Of a DNA stretch of 64,000 nucleotides, positions 9,113 through 19,234 are shown piece after piece. Numbering within the stretch: the first letter of the stretch is position 1; every line of letters starts with the position of its first letter. This DNA comes from Halolamina salifodinae (GTDB lineage: Archaea; Halobacteriota; Halobacteria; Halobacteriales; Haloferacaceae): positions 310,001 to 374,000 of the forward strand of contig NZ_JAGGLC010000003.1 in assembly GCF_017874235.1 (NCBI RefSeq), read 5' to 3'. The notes beneath the pieces are model-generated. The model was not told the DNA's origin, searched no databases, and was given only the letters and a program-made list of their open reading frames with translations. The position numbers were made by a program, and so were the translations under genes.

Positions 9113-10581
9113 GCGAGGGGACGCTCTACGATGCGGTCTGGGACCGCCACCGCGTCCGACGGCTGCCGAGCGGGCAGGACCAACTGTTCGTCGGCCTCCA
9201 CCTGATCCACGAGGTCACGAGCCCACAGGCGTTCGGGATGCTGCGCGAGCGCGGACTGGAGGTCGCCTATCCCGAACGGACCCACGCGACCGCCGACCAC
9301 ATCGTCCCGACCGACGACCGCGAGCGCCCCTACGACGACGACGCCGCGGAAGCGATGATGCAGAAGTTGGAGGAGAACGTCGAGGACGTGGGGCTCACGT
9401 TCGACCACCCCGACACTGGCCGGCAGGGAATCGTCCACGTCGTCGGGCCGGAGCAGGGGCTGACCCAGCCCGGAATGACTATCGTCTGTGGCGACTCCCA
9501 CACCGCGACCCACGGCGCCTTCGGCGCGCTGGCGTTCGGTATCGGCACCTCCCAGATCCGGGACGTGCTGGCGACCGGCACCGTCGCGATGGAGAAGCAA
9601 GCAGTCCGAAGAATCGAGGTCACGGGCGAACTCGGCGAGGGCGTCACGGCGAAGGACCTGATCCTGACGATCATCGGCGAACTCGGCACCGACGGCGGTG
9701 TCGGCTACGTCTACGAGTACGGCGGCTCGGCCGTCGACGCGCTGTCGATGCCCGGCCGGATGACCATCTGCAACATGTCCATCGAGGGCGGTGCCCGCGC
9801 GGGCTACGTGAACCCCGACCAGACAACCTACGACTGGCTCCGCGACACGGACGCCTTCGAGGACAACGAGGAGCGAAGCTCCTCGAGCAGCCGGACGCAG
9901 TCCGGCGACGACCCCGAGAAGTTCGCCGAGCGCAAGGAGTACTGGGAGTCGATCCGCTCGGGCGACGACGCGACGTACGACGACGTTGTCACCATCGACG
10001 GCTCGGCCATCGAGCCGACAGTCACCTGGGGTACCACGCCCGGACAGACCGTCGGCATCTCCGAGCCAGTCCCGCACCCGGACGACTTGGCGCCGGAGGA
10101 CCGCGCTGTCGCCGAGCGCGCACAGGAGCACATGGGCGTCGAACCAGGGGAGCCGATGGACGGCTACCCCGTCGACGTGGCGTTCCTCGGCTCCTGTACG
10201 AACGCGCGGCTCTCGGACCTGCGCGCGGCCGCAGAGGTCGTCGAGGGCCGCGAGGTCGCCGACGACGTGCGAGGGCTCGTCGTTCCCGGCAGCCAGCGCG
10301 TGAAAGCCGCCGCGGAGCGGGAAGGACTGGACGAAACCTTCCGCGACGCCGGCTTCGAGTGGCGCGGTGCGGGCTGCTCGATGTGCTTGGGGATGAACGA
10401 CGACCAGCTCGTCGGCGACGAGGTCTGTGCCTCCTCCTCGAACCGGAACTTCGTCGGCCGGCAAGGCAGCGCCGAGGGGAAGACGGTGCTGATGAGCCCC
10501 GAGATGGTCGCCGCCGCCGCGGTGACGGGCGAGGTGACCGACGTGCGCGAACTGGACGCGGCCCCGGAGGTGGCGCGATGA
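9109..10581 (+). CDS. leuC: 3-isopropylmalate dehydratase large subunit
   Basis: Aconitase-family enzyme isomerising 2- to 3-isopropylmalate with LeuD. Seen are [23 protein letters not shown], a first cluster cysteine in [13 protein letters not shown] and the pair in [10 protein letters not shown]. 490 residues, a little longer than usual, partly because of a 15-residue Ser-rich insertion at residues ~253-267 (see 9868-9906). That insertion lies between FED and DPEKF, where homologues run on directly as far as I recall. Start and stop both overlap the neighbouring genes by ATGA. Confidence 0.95.
   Translation: MSEGTLYDAVWDRHRVRRLPSGQDQLFVGLHLIHEVTSPQAFGMLRERGLEVAYPERTHATADHIVPTDDRERPYDDDAAEAMMQKLEENVEDVGLTFDHPDTGRQGIVHVVGPEQGLTQPGMTIVCGDSHTATHGAFGALAFGIGTSQIRDVLATGTVAMEKQAVRRIEVTGELGEGVTAKDLILTIIGELGTDGGVGYVYEYGGSAVDALSMPGRMTICNMSIEGGARAGYVNPDQTTYDWLRDTDAFEDNEERSSSSSRTQSGDDPEKFAERKEYWESIRSGDDATYDDVVTIDGSAIEPTVTWGTTPGQTVGISEPVPHPDDLAPEDRAVAERAQEHMGVEPGEPMDGYPVDVAFLGSCTNARLSDLRAAAEVVEGREVADDVRGLVVPGSQRVKAAAEREGLDETFRDAGFEWRGAGCSMCLGMNDDQLVGDEVCASSSNRNFVGRQGSAEGKTVLMSPEMVAAAAVTGEVTDVRELDAAPEVAR
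9868..9906 (+). repeat. In-frame double-hairpin palindromic insertion, copy 3 (leuC)
   Basis: GAGGAGC-GAA-GCTCCTC, spacer GAGCA, then GCCGGAC-GCA-GTCCGGC: 39 nt, starting on a codon boundary and encoding [13 protein letters not shown] followed by Asp-Asp. The second stem and spacer are identical to copy 1. The first stem differs at one base pair with both bases changed (T-A to A-T), so pairing is kept. The flanking direct repeat is weak here. Confidence 0.75.
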
Positions 10582-11231
10582 GCGCCGACGACGGCCCCGT
10601 CGACGTACCGGCTATCGAGACGGTTCGCGGTGCCGGTATCCCCGTCCGCGGCAACGACATCGACACGGACCAGATCATCCCCGCGCGGTTCCTGAAGGTG
10701 CTCACCTTCGAGGGACTGGGAGAGTTCGCCTTTTTCGATCAGCGCTACGAGACGGCTGGCCCGGACGGCGAGGGCGGGCAGGTCGCGGAGAACCCCACCG
10801 ACCACCCGTTCAACGACGAGCGCTTCCGGGACGCGAACGTGCTCGTGGTCAACGCCAACTTCGGCTGTGGCTCCTCCCGTGAGCACGCCCCACAGGCCCT
10901 CCAGCGCTGGGGCATCGACGCTATCGTCGGCGAGTCGTTCGCGGAGATCTTCGCGGGTAACTGTCTCGCGCTGGGGATCCCGACGATCACCGCCGACAGC
11001 GAAGCGGTCGAGGCGCTGCAGGATCACGTCGACGAGCATCCGGACACCGAGATCACCGTCGACGTGGGCGACGAGCAGGTCCGATACGACGGCACGGAAA
11101 TCGACGCCGCGGTCGACTCGGCCCAGCGCCAGTCGCTCGTGGCCGGCGAGTGGGACACCACCGCGCTGCTCGGCGCCAACCCCGAGGAGGTCGCCGCGAC
11201 GGCAGAATCCCTCCCCTACACCGAGCTATGA
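10578..11231 (+). CDS. leuD: 3-isopropylmalate dehydratase small subunit
   Basis: Swivelling domain of isopropylmalate isomerase, partner of LeuC. The start is recognised by the conserved [34 protein letters not shown] is the substrate-binding loop, and [18 protein letters not shown] follows. 217 residues, slightly longer than the archaeal norm, with a flexible stretch around residues 60-75. ATG 10578 overlaps the leuC stop and its own stop overlaps leuB. Confidence 0.95.
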   Translation: MSADDGPVDVPAIETVRGAGIPVRGNDIDTDQIIPARFLKVLTFEGLGEFAFFDQRYETAGPDGEGGQVAENPTDHPFNDERFRDANVLVVNANFGCGSSREHAPQALQRWGIDAIVGESFAEIFAGNCLALGIPTITADSEAVEALQDHVDEHPDTEITVDVGDEQVRYDGTEIDAAVDSAQRQSLVAGEWDTTALLGANPEEVAATAESLPYTEL

Positions 11232-12205
11232 CGGCGGAGATCGCGGTCGTTCCCGGCGACGGGATCGGCCAGGAGGTCGTCCCCGCGGCGGTGCGGGTGC
11301 TGGAGGCGGTGGATCCCGGGTTCTCGTTCGTCGAAGCCGATGCCGGTGACGCCATCGCCGAGGCGCAGGGGACGCCGCTCCCCGAATCGACGGTTGAGAC
11401 CGTTCAGGCGGCGGATGCGACGCTGTTCGGCGCCGCGGGCGAGTCAGCCGCCGACGTGATCCTGCCGCTCCGTGAAGCGGTGGGGAGTTTCGCGAACGTT
11501 CGGCCCGCGCGGGCATACCCGGGCGTCGATGCACTCCGACCCGAGACGGATCTCGTGTTCGTTCGGGAGAACACCGAGGGCGTCTACTCGGGCATCGAGA
11601 GCGACCTCGGCGAGGGTGTGACGACGCTCACTCGCGTCGTCACCGAGTCGGCCTCCCGGCGGATCGCGGAGTTCGGCTTCGACTACGCCGCCGAGCGCGG
11701 CGCCGACGTGACCGTCGCGCACAAGGCGAACGTGATGCGGGTCACCGACGGGACGTTCCTCGACTCGGTCGACGCCGTCGCCGACGAGCGCGGTGCCGAC
11801 TACGACACGGAACTGATGGACGCGCTGGCGACGAAACTCGCGCTCGACCCCGAGCAGTACGACGTGATCGTCTGTCCGAACCTCGCTGGCGACGTGCTCT
11901 CGGATCTCGCCGCGGGGCTGGTCGGCGGCCTCGGCCTGCTCCCCTCGGCGAACGTCGGCGCCGAGAACGGCCTGTTCGAGCCAGTTCACGGCACCGCGCC
12001 GGACATCGCCGGCGAGGGCGTCGCCAACCCCACCGCGGCCATCCTGAGCGCCGCGATGCTGCTGGAGCACTTGGGCCACGACGAATCGGCGAAAGGGGTG
12101 CGCGCTGCGGTCGAGGGCGTGCTCGAAGACGGCCCGCGAACGCCGGATCTCGGTGGCTCGGCGACGACCAGCGAGGTCGCCGACGCCGTGATTTCCCGGC
12201 TCTAA
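11228..12205 (+). CDS. leuB: 3-isopropylmalate dehydrogenase
   Basis: NAD-dependent oxidative decarboxylation of 3-isopropylmalate to 2-oxoisocaproate. The isocitrate/isopropylmalate dehydrogenase signatures are [28 protein letters not shown], the catalytic region [24 protein letters not shown] and the adenine-site motif [18 protein letters not shown]. 325 residues, the short archaeal form. It is the last gene of the ilvBNC-leuCDB series and meets the convergent DUF1405-type gene with a 4-nt overlap. The series lacks only an aminotransferase and a route to 2-oxobutyrate. Confidence 0.95.
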   Translation: MTAEIAVVPGDGIGQEVVPAAVRVLEAVDPGFSFVEADAGDAIAEAQGTPLPESTVETVQAADATLFGAAGESAADVILPLREAVGSFANVRPARAYPGVDALRPETDLVFVRENTEGVYSGIESDLGEGVTTLTRVVTESASRRIAEFGFDYAAERGADVTVAHKANVMRVTDGTFLDSVDAVADERGADYDTELMDALATKLALDPEQYDVIVCPNLAGDVLSDLAAGLVGGLGLLPSANVGAENGLFEPVHGTAPDIAGEGVANPTAAILSAAMLLEHLGHDESAKGVRAAVEGVLEDGPRTPDLGGSATTSEVADAVISRL

Positions 12206-12948
12206 GCCGACTCCGTTTCCAGTTTCTCGATCCTGGTCGCGAGCGTCAGGAACGTCGCCGTCACCGTGAGCGTCACTGCACCCGCGGCCGCGAGGCTGTG
12301 GATCTCCGTCGGGTGCGTGAGAAAGCCGTCGACGCCGAGGGTCTGACCGGGGATGAGCGTGTGGTGGGGCGTGCCCACCAGCGGGACGAAGTAGTCCACG
12401 AGGTCGTTCAGGCCGTACCAGAGTAGTGCGACGCCGACCGCGCGGACCGGGAACTCCGAGATCCGGTGGAGGACGAACGCCTGCACCACCATCGCGAGGT
12501 GGCTGAACAGGAGGAAGAGGTACATCGGCAGCGGCGTCGTCGCGAGGAAGTTCTCCGAGAAGACCGTCAGGACGAACGGCGTCCAGAAGCCGAGTTTCCA
12601 GCAGCCGAAGAAGGCCAGTGCGTTCAGGTACTCGCTGGAGCGATCCAGCGCCCACGCCCCCAGCGCGAGCGCGATGAACAGCGTCGCCACGGGGCTGTCG
12701 GGGATCAGCGGCCAGAGAATCGCTGGCTCCATCGCGAACTGGCCGGTGATCAGCGGGTCCGAGAGCGGGATCGGGTGGAAGCCGTAGTACCAGAAGCCAA
12801 AGACGGTGCCCACGAGGTTGGTGAGGACGACGAGCCACACCGCCCGGAGGCCGAAATCCTCGACGGCCCGCGGGAGAGGGGCGAGCCAGCGCGCGAGCGC
12901 GTCGCGGTCGGGCAGGCGCGAGCGGGGGAGCAAGCCCGGCAGGGTCAT
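12202..12948 (-). CDS. DUF1405-like multi-pass membrane protein
   Basis: About 248 residues with six or seven hydrophobic helices and short loops. The segment [20 protein letters not shown] and the later [16 protein letters not shown] match the DUF1405 family as I know it. No catalytic function is known. I start at ATG 12948 (MTLPGLL), which has a weak TATA-like CCCTTTG ~28 nt upstream; an in-frame ATG at 12975 would add nine residues. Convergent with leuB, so functional linkage to it is unlikely. Confidence 0.75.
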   Translation of the reverse strand: MTLPGLLPRSRLPDRDALARWLAPLPRAVEDFGLRAVWLVVLTNLVGTVFGFWYYGFHPIPLSDPLITGQFAMEPAILWPLIPDSPVATLFIALALGAWALDRSSEYLNALAFFGCWKLGFWTPFVLTVFSENFLATTPLPMYLFLLFSHLAMVVQAFVLHRISEFPVRAVGVALLWYGLNDLVDYFVPLVGTPHHTLIPGQTLGVDGFLTHPTEIHSLAAAGAVTLTVTATFLTLATRIEKLETESA

Positions 12949-13134
12949 GGGTTTTGGCAGCAGCGGGGAGGGCAAAGGGCTGCCGGTGGCGGTGCGCGAT
13001 TGATTTTGGGGTGCCGACGGATGGCGAACCAGCCGGCAGGGAGGGACTGAAAGGGGCTTTCACGGTGTTGCTGTTCACGGAACTGTCGCAGTAGTGGAAG
13101 AGGAATCCCGGCCGAACGGGCCGAAGCCACCTCC

Positions 13135-13140
13135 CTTAAG
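13135..13140 (+). promoter_or_regulatory. TATA-like box of pdxS
   Basis: CTTAAG lies 24-29 nt before the pdxS ATG, matching a haloarchaeal leaderless promoter. Between it and the preceding divergent gene I see no other feature. Confidence 0.5.
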
Positions 13141-13163
13141 ACCCGTCCGCTGCAAGGGCGCGT

Positions 13164-14072
13164 ATGGACGAAGTGGACGACATCGAGGAGCTCAAACGGG
13201 GCACCGACCTCGTGAAGCGCGGCTTCGCGAAGATGCAGAAAGGCGGCGTCATCATGGACGTCGTGAACCGCGAGCAGGCCCGGATCGCCGAGGACGCCGG
13301 CGCCGTCGCGGTGATGCACCTCGAAGCCGTCCCGGCGGACATCCGCAAGCGCGGCGGCGTCGCGCGGATGGCCAACCCCGGCGAGATCGCCGAGGTCACC
13401 GACGAAGTCTCCATCCCGGTGATGGGGAAGGTCCGGATCGGCCACCACAAGGAAGCCGAGATCATGCAGGCCGCGGGCGCGGACATGGTCGACGAGAGCG
13501 AGGTGCTCACCCCGGCGGAAGAGGAGTACCACATCGACAAGCGCGACTTCACCGCGCCGTTCGTTTGTGGCGCGCGCAACCTCGGCGAGGCGCTCCGGCG
13601 CATCGACGAGGGCGCGGCGATGATCCGGACCAAGGGCGAGGCCGGCACCGGCGACGTGAACCAGGCGGTCCACCACCAGCGCAACATCAAGAGCGCGATC
13701 CGGAAGCTCTCGGGCATGAACTACGAGGAACGCGAGATGTGGGCCCGCGAGAACGAGGCGCCCCGCGAACTGGTCCACGAGACGGCGGATCTCGGCCGGC
13801 TTCCGGTCGTCAACTTCGCGGCCGGCGGCATCGCGACGCCCGCCGACGCCGCGCTGATGATGTATCACGGCTGTGACGGCATCTTCGTGGGATCGGGGAT
13901 CTTCGGCGCAGAGAACCCCGAGAAGATGGGCTCGGCTATCGTCGAAGCGGTCAACAACTGGGACGACCCCGAAGCGCTGATGGAGATCGCCTCCGATGTC
14001 GGCGGCGGCATGAAGGGCGACGCGAACGTCGACCTGCCCGAGGAAGAGAAGCTCCAGGGCCGCGGCAACTAA
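13164..14072 (+). CDS. pdxS: Pyridoxal 5'-phosphate synthase, synthase subunit
   Basis: Makes PLP from ribose 5-phosphate, glyceraldehyde 3-phosphate and ammonia supplied by the PdxT glutaminase, which is not in this window. The family is unmistakable: [31 protein letters not shown], the catalytic lysine in [16 protein letters not shown], the second lysine region [12 protein letters not shown], and [17 protein letters not shown]. 302 residues, normal length. It has a monocistronic appearance, with its own TATA-like box and a T6 tract 19 nt after the stop. Confidence 0.97.
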   Translation: MDEVDDIEELKRGTDLVKRGFAKMQKGGVIMDVVNREQARIAEDAGAVAVMHLEAVPADIRKRGGVARMANPGEIAEVTDEVSIPVMGKVRIGHHKEAEIMQAAGADMVDESEVLTPAEEEYHIDKRDFTAPFVCGARNLGEALRRIDEGAAMIRTKGEAGTGDVNQAVHHQRNIKSAIRKLSGMNYEEREMWARENEAPRELVHETADLGRLPVVNFAAGGIATPADAALMMYHGCDGIFVGSGIFGAENPEKMGSAIVEAVNNWDDPEALMEIASDVGGGMKGDANVDLPEEEKLQGRGN

Positions 14073-14090
14073 CCCGGCGACTCGGCGGTG

Positions 14091-14096
14091 TTTTTT
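14091..14096 (+). terminator. T-tract terminator after pdxS
   Basis: TTTTTT occurs 19 nt after the pdxS stop in an otherwise GC-rich region; U-rich tracts terminate archaeal transcripts. Confidence 0.4.
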
Positions 14097-14165
14097 CGGC
14101 TCGGCTCCCGGACGATTTGGTGCGCTATCGCTAGCCGGGGATGGCTGATCACGGGGAGAAACCGG

Positions 14166-14636
14166 CTACAGTTCGACGCCCGGGGGGATCAGGCTCTCCT
14201 CGCGGAGGAACTCGCCGTCGGCGTCGTAGACGAGGAACGTTCCCTTCTCGTACTCGACCAACTGCTCACCCTCGATGGAGACGATCACGCGGTAGCCGCC
14301 GCCCTCGTCTGTCTCGCCGAACGCTCGGGCGGCGTCGATGAACCGGAGCACGTCGTCGGCCGCCTCGTTGAGTTCGAGCACGTACTCCCCGGTCACGCGG
14401 TTGGTGACGGCGACGACGCCCGGCGTCGGCCCGTCGCCGTCGCGTGGCTCCTGCAGGCGGAACGCGACATCGACGTCCTCGCCCGCGAGCAGGTCGCCGT
14501 CGGCGTCGCTGAGGCGCTCCCGGAGCATCTCGGCCGGGCCGCTGAACTCGATTTCGACCAGCGGCTGGGCGGGCGTCCCCCCCTCCGTCGCCCGATCGAC
14601 GTTCGTCACGTCAAGTTCGAAGTAGTCACGCCTCAT
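14166..14636 (-). CDS. Haloarchaeal conserved protein of unknown function
   Basis: 157 residues starting MRRDYFELDVTNV, with a TATA-like TTTTAG ~28 nt upstream on the minus strand that supports ATG 14636. It is acidic, soluble and predicted mostly beta: FELDVTNVD, PLVEIEFSGP, VAFRLQEP, VVAVTNRVTGEYVLELN, then GGYRVIVSIEGEQLVEYEK and FLVYDADGEFLREESLIP. I associate it with the DUF5793-type haloarchaeal family from memory, with low certainty on the number. It diverges from the pilus ATPase gene and shares a short promoter region with it. Confidence 0.7.
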   Translation of the reverse strand: MRRDYFELDVTNVDRATEGGTPAQPLVEIEFSGPAEMLRERLSDADGDLLAGEDVDVAFRLQEPRDGDGPTPGVVAVTNRVTGEYVLELNEAADDVLRFIDAARAFGETDEGGGYRVIVSIEGEQLVEYEKGTFLVYDADGEFLREESLIPPGVEL

Positions 14637-14777
14637 TCGATGCTGAAGGGTTAGCGATGGGAACCTAAAACCGTGACGCCCGTCCGCGGTGATGTCGGCG
14701 GGCTTCGACACCCCGTCACCCCCGCACAGTGCGCACATATTTATGGTGGGCCCGCTGGTACCTCAGACAACTACTGC

Positions 14778-16433
14778 ATGTCCGGGGAACGCACCGAGGG
14801 GTCCGGCGTCGAGGACACGCTATCGGCGCTCAAGCGACGGATCTCCCGAACCGTGGAGATGCTTCGAGGCTCGGAGCTGGAGCTCCGCCCGTTCCGCCCC
14901 GGCGAGGACGGCCCGCTGGCCTCTTTCGACGTGCCGCCGGGCCACGAAGAGGTCGACCGCTACTGGGTGAACGCGCCCTACGCCTACGTCGTCATCACCT
15001 ACGACCCGGAGGCGAGCGAGCACCAGTACCACGCGGTCGAACCCGACCTCGACGAGTTCGAGACGCTGCTGCTCCGGCGGATCGTCGAGGACATCCGCGA
15101 CCCGCTGCTCTACCGCGCGGCCCGGACCGAGGCCGACGAGGAGACGCTGCGCGAGGAGCTTTCGGGCCTGCTCGAACAGTACGGCGTCGAGGCCGAGATG
15201 GACACGTTCTACTCGCTACTGTACTACCTGGTCCGGGACTTTCGGGGGTACGGGAAGGTCGATCCGCTGCTCAACGATCGCCACATCGAGGACATCTCGT
15301 GTGACGGCTACGACCTCCCGATCTTCGTCTACCACGACGACTACACCGACATCGAGACGAACGTCATCTTCGAGGAGGAGGCGCTTGACAACTACGTCAT
15401 CCGACTCGCCCAGCAGTCCGGGCGCCACATATCCGTCGGCGACCCCATCGTCGAGACGACGCTGCCCGACGGCTCCCGCGCGGAGTTGGCGCTGGGCGAG
15501 GAGGTCACTCCCCGGGGCTCGGCGTTCACTATCCGCCAGTACGCCGAGGAGCCGTTCACCCCTATCGACCTGATCAACTACGAGACGTTCACTATCGGCC
15601 AGATGGCGTACTTCTGGCTCTGCATCGAGCACAACAAGAGCCTCATCTTCGCCGGCGGCACCGCCTCGGGGAAGACCACGTCGATGAACGCCGTCTCGAT
15701 GTTCATCCCGCCGCGGGCGAAGGTGCTCACAATCGAGGACACCCGCGAACTCTCGCTGTATCACGACAACTGGCTCTCCTCGATCACCCGGGAACGGCTG
15801 GACGAGGGGACCGATATCGACATGTACGACCTGCTGCGCTCCGCGCTGCGCCACCGGCCGGAGTACATCGTCGTCGGCGAGGTGCGCGGGGCGGAGGCGG
15901 TGACGCTGTTCCAAGCGATGAACACCGGCCACACGACGTTCTCGACGATGCACGCCGACTCCATCGAGACGGTGATCAATCGGCTGGAGAACGAACCGAT
16001 CAACGTCCCGCGCGCTATGGTCCAGAGCCTCGACATGATCTCGATCCAGGTGCTGACCCGGAAGGGCGAGGAGCGCGTGCGCCGGGCCAAGACCATCGGC
16101 GAGATCGGCGGTATCGACCAGCGCACCGGCGAACTCGACTACTCCTCGGCGTTCCGGTGGGACGCCGAGTCCGACACCGTCAGGCGACAGGACTCGGACC
16201 TGCTCGACGAGATTCAGGACGAACGCGGCTGGGGCCGGTCCGAACTGCTCCAGGAGATCCGCAACCGCGAGCGGTTCCTCGAGTTCCTCCAGAAGCGCGG
16301 CATCACCGACTACCGGGCGTTCACCGCGCTGATCAACGAGTACTACGCCCACCCCGAGCGCGTGATGGAACGTGTCGAGGCCGCCGACATCGACCTCTCG
16401 GCGGGCGAGGAACTCGCCGACGCGGTGGAGTAG
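14778..16433 (+). CDS. Type II/IV secretion-system ATPase (PilB/VirB11-like) of an archaeal pilus
   Basis: Hexameric ATPase driving assembly of type IV pilus-like filaments at the inner face of the membrane. Walker A is FAGGTASGKTTSMNA; the Asp box (TIEDTRELSLY), a Walker B-like region (EYIVVGEVRGAEA) and the His box (MNTGHTTFSTMHAD) all follow. The N-terminal ~200 residues are the acidic haloarchaeal N-domain. 551 residues from ATG 14778, with TATA-like ATATTTATG ~35 nt upstream. It is followed by the PilC-like gene after 2 nt. No prepilin with a type III signal is nearby, so the filament protein must be encoded elsewhere. Confidence 0.92.
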   Translation: MSGERTEGSGVEDTLSALKRRISRTVEMLRGSELELRPFRPGEDGPLASFDVPPGHEEVDRYWVNAPYAYVVITYDPEASEHQYHAVEPDLDEFETLLLRRIVEDIRDPLLYRAARTEADEETLREELSGLLEQYGVEAEMDTFYSLLYYLVRDFRGYGKVDPLLNDRHIEDISCDGYDLPIFVYHDDYTDIETNVIFEEEALDNYVIRLAQQSGRHISVGDPIVETTLPDGSRAELALGEEVTPRGSAFTIRQYAEEPFTPIDLINYETFTIGQMAYFWLCIEHNKSLIFAGGTASGKTTSMNAVSMFIPPRAKVLTIEDTRELSLYHDNWLSSITRERLDEGTDIDMYDLLRSALRHRPEYIVVGEVRGAEAVTLFQAMNTGHTTFSTMHADSIETVINRLENEPINVPRAMVQSLDMISIQVLTRKGEERVRRAKTIGEIGGIDQRTGELDYSSAFRWDAESDTVRRQDSDLLDEIQDERGWGRSELLQEIRNRERFLEFLQKRGITDYRAFTALINEYYAHPERVMERVEAADIDLSAGEELADAVE

Positions 16434-16435
16434 CG

Positions 16436-18532
16436 ATGCTCTGGGCGCTGCCGCTGCTGCTGGCCGTCGCGATCCTGCTCCCCCTCGGAATCGAGCGGTT
16501 CAGCCGACGGCCACGACTGCTGGTCTCCCGAACCGCGCTCTCGCTGTTCGGCGACTACGTCGCCAACGAGAGCCCGCGCAAGCAGGACCAGCAGTCACGG
16601 CTGCGGGCTGCCCACGTCGAGATCACCCACCGTGTTTACGCTGCCCGGACGCTGCTGTACAGCCTGCTGTTCGGCCTGAGCGGGAGCATCGTCGGCGTCT
16701 ACGCCGCCGCAGCGCTGCTCTGGCTGCTCCGGATCAGCGGCGACGCTGTCCGGGCAAGCCTCCCGCCCGCACTCGCCTTCCTCGCGGATCTCACCCGGGT
16801 CACCCAGCTCTCCGTTTCGGAGCTGTTCGTGCTGCTGTTCGTCTCCAGTGCGACGGTCGGTACCTTACTCGCCTTGGGCACCTACTACGTCCGGTGGGCG
16901 CTGTTGGAGGAGCGCGCCGACCGCCGTGCCGGCCAGATCGAGGCGACCCAGCCTCGGACTATCGCGTTCATCTACGCGCTCTCGCGCTCGGGGATGGCGT
17001 TCCCGGCGATCCTTGATACGCTGACCCGGAACCGCGACGTGTACGGCGAGGCGGCCGTCGAGATCGGCGTCGCCGTCCGGGACATGAACACGTTCGGCAC
17101 CGACGTACTGAGCGCGCTCGACCGGATGGCCAACCGCACCCCCGGTTCGAGCCTCGAGGAGTTCGGCGAGAACCTCGCCTCGGTGCTGGGGTCGGGCCAG
17201 TCGCTCTCGAACTTCCTCAAGGACCAGTACGACCGCTATCAGGAGCAGGCCGAGGCCCAGCAGCGCCAGTATCTCGATCTGCTGTCGACGTTCGCCGAGG
17301 CGTACGTGACGGTGTTCGTCGCGGGCCCGCTCTTTTTCATCACCATCCTCGTCGTCATCGGCCTCGTCCTGCAGGACACGCTGGGGCTACTACGCGCGGT
17401 CGTCTACCTCGGCGTCCCGCTGGCGAGCCTGCTGTTTATCGGCTATATCAGCAGCACGACCAGCCGGGTCAGCGGCACACTGGGCGGCGAGCGCGAGGTG
17501 ATCCCGGAAGTCGGCATTAGCGGCATCACGGACGTAGAAACCGAGGTGCTCCCCGATGGTGGGGTCGGTGCCGTCGACGACGACTGGGCCGTGAGCCGCG
17601 AGCGCCTGAACGCGTACGTCCAGTTCGAGTCGACGCTCGGCTGGCTCCGAAGCCCCGGGCAGACGGTGCTGCGGAACCCCGAGTACAGCTTCTTCCTCAC
17701 CGTCCCGCTCGGCCTCTGGTGGATCGGGATGCGCTCGGGGGCGGTCCCGCTCTCGCCGTTGGCGGCGCTCCGGACCGTCGACACGCCGGTCGTCGAGGCG
17801 ATCCTGTTCGGCGCGGCCGTGTTCGCGCTGCTGTACGAGATCAACAAGCGCCGAGTACGGGCAATCGAGCGGGTGATCCCGGACTTCCTCGAACGACTCG
17901 CAAGCATCAACGACGCCGGCGTGAGCGTCGTCCAGAGTTTGGAGCGACTCACCCGCTCGGATCTGGACGCGCTGAGCCCCGAACTCCAGCGGGCGTGGGA
18001 GGACGTGCGCTGGGGCGCCGACGTGCGCGCCGCGTTCCGACGGATGGAGCGCCGGATCGATTCGCCGATGATGACCCGCGCGACGGTGCTGGTCACCAAC
18101 GCGATGACCGCCAGCGGCGAGATCGCGCCCGTCCTCGAAATCGCGGCCGACGAGGCCCGTGCGAGCCGACGGCTCCAGCGCGAGCGCCGTCAGGAGATGC
18201 TAACCTACCTGATGGTCATCTACATCTCCTTTTTCGTGTTCATCGGCATCGTGTTCGCGCTCTCCTCGTCGTTCATCCCGGCCATCGAGAGCGCGAATCT
18301 CGGCGCCAGCGGGGGCGGGAACCTTCCAGGCGGCGTCACCAGCGGCGTGTTCAGCGGCCTCGGGAGCGTCAACACCCACGCGTACACGCTGATCTTCTTC
18401 CACGCCGCGGTGATGCAGGCGGTGTTCTCGGGCCTCGTCGCCGGCCAACTCGGCGAGGGGTCGCTCGCCGACGGCGCGAAACACGTCGTCGTCCTGCTGA
18501 CTCTGACCGTAATCGCGTTCATCTTCCTGTAG
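16436..18532 (+). CDS. Type II secretion system F-family membrane protein (PilC/TadC-like), duplicated domain
   Basis: Membrane platform of the pilus machine and partner of the preceding ATPase. 698 residues. Two T2SF modules occupy roughly residues 160-330 (QPRTIAFIYALSRSGM ... GSGQSLSNFLKDQYDRY) and 475-620 (VIPDFLERLASINDAGVSVV ... TASGEIAPVLEIAADEA). Paired hydrophobic helices lie at the N-terminus and after each module, and a final helix is at the C-terminus. The duplicated form is typical of archaeal PilC/ArlJ-type proteins. It starts 2 nt after the ATPase stop, so it is co-transcribed. Confidence 0.9.
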   Translation: MLWALPLLLAVAILLPLGIERFSRRPRLLVSRTALSLFGDYVANESPRKQDQQSRLRAAHVEITHRVYAARTLLYSLLFGLSGSIVGVYAAAALLWLLRISGDAVRASLPPALAFLADLTRVTQLSVSELFVLLFVSSATVGTLLALGTYYVRWALLEERADRRAGQIEATQPRTIAFIYALSRSGMAFPAILDTLTRNRDVYGEAAVEIGVAVRDMNTFGTDVLSALDRMANRTPGSSLEEFGENLASVLGSGQSLSNFLKDQYDRYQEQAEAQQRQYLDLLSTFAEAYVTVFVAGPLFFITILVVIGLVLQDTLGLLRAVVYLGVPLASLLFIGYISSTTSRVSGTLGGEREVIPEVGISGITDVETEVLPDGGVGAVDDDWAVSRERLNAYVQFESTLGWLRSPGQTVLRNPEYSFFLTVPLGLWWIGMRSGAVPLSPLAALRTVDTPVVEAILFGAAVFALLYEINKRRVRAIERVIPDFLERLASINDAGVSVVQSLERLTRSDLDALSPELQRAWEDVRWGADVRAAFRRMERRIDSPMMTRATVLVTNAMTASGEIAPVLEIAADEARASRRLQRERRQEMLTYLMVIYISFFVFIGIVFALSSSFIPAIESANLGASGGGNLPGGVTSGVFSGLGSVNTHAYTLIFFHAAVMQAVFSGLVAGQLGEGSLADGAKHVVVLLTLTVIAFIFL

Positions 18533-18550
18533 CCCGCCCTCACCCCGACC

Positions 18551-19186
18551 ATGTCCCATGCCGGCCACACCTACGACCGCATCGCCGCCCACTTCTCGAA
18601 GACCCGCGAGTACGCCTGGCCCGAGATCGAGTCGTTCCTCGAGGACCGAACGGGCGAGATCGGGCTGGATCTGGGTTGTGGCAACGGCCGCCACGCGGAG
18701 GTGCTCGCCGACCACGCCGACCGCGTCGTCGGTGTCGACGCCAGCACGGGACTGCTTGCGGAAGCCGCGGCCCGGGCCACAGAGCGCGGCTTCGACGCCG
18801 ACCTCGTCGCCGGCGACGCCGCCGAAATCCCGCTGCAAACTGATACGGTCGATCTGGGGGTGTACATCGCCACACTCCACCATCTCCGGCCCCGGGAGCG
18901 TCGCCTCGCCAGCCTCGACGAACTGGCTCGCGTGCTCGCACCGGGGGGCCGCGCGCTGGTGAGCGCGTGGAGCACCGAACACAGCCGGTTCGAGGACGGG
19001 GAGACCGACGGTTCGGGGCTCGATACCGAGGTCGACTGGACGCTTCCCGGCGGCGAGACGGTCGGGCGTTTCTACCACGTCTACGACCCCGCGGAGTTCG
19101 AGGCGGATATCGAGGCGAGCGATCTGGAACTGCTGGAGTGGGAGCTTTCGAGCGGGAACTGCTACGCGGTCGTCGGCACCGAGTAG
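18551..19186 (+). CDS. Class I SAM methyltransferase, Trm9/ALKBH8-like
   Basis: 211 residues. The opening YDRIAAHFSKTREYAWPEIE followed by IGLDLGCGNGRHAEVLA (SAM motif I), GVDASTGLL (motif II), AGDAAEIPLQTDTVDLGVYIATLHHL and the C-terminal FYHVYDPAEFEADI match the Trm9/ALKBH8 wobble-uridine tRNA methyltransferase group. In eukaryotes those enzymes form mcm5U; the archaeal substrate is not known to me. It starts 18 nt after the PilC-like gene, so read-through is possible but a shared function is unlikely. Confidence 0.8.
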   Translation: MSHAGHTYDRIAAHFSKTREYAWPEIESFLEDRTGEIGLDLGCGNGRHAEVLADHADRVVGVDASTGLLAEAAARATERGFDADLVAGDAAEIPLQTDTVDLGVYIATLHHLRPRERRLASLDELARVLAPGGRALVSAWSTEHSRFEDGETDGSGLDTEVDWTLPGGETVGRFYHVYDPAEFEADIEASDLELLEWELSSGNCYAVVGTE

Positions 19187-19234
19187 GCGCCCCTGCCGTC
19201 GTCCTTTTCAGTCGTTCGCGCCTATCGCCGGCAA

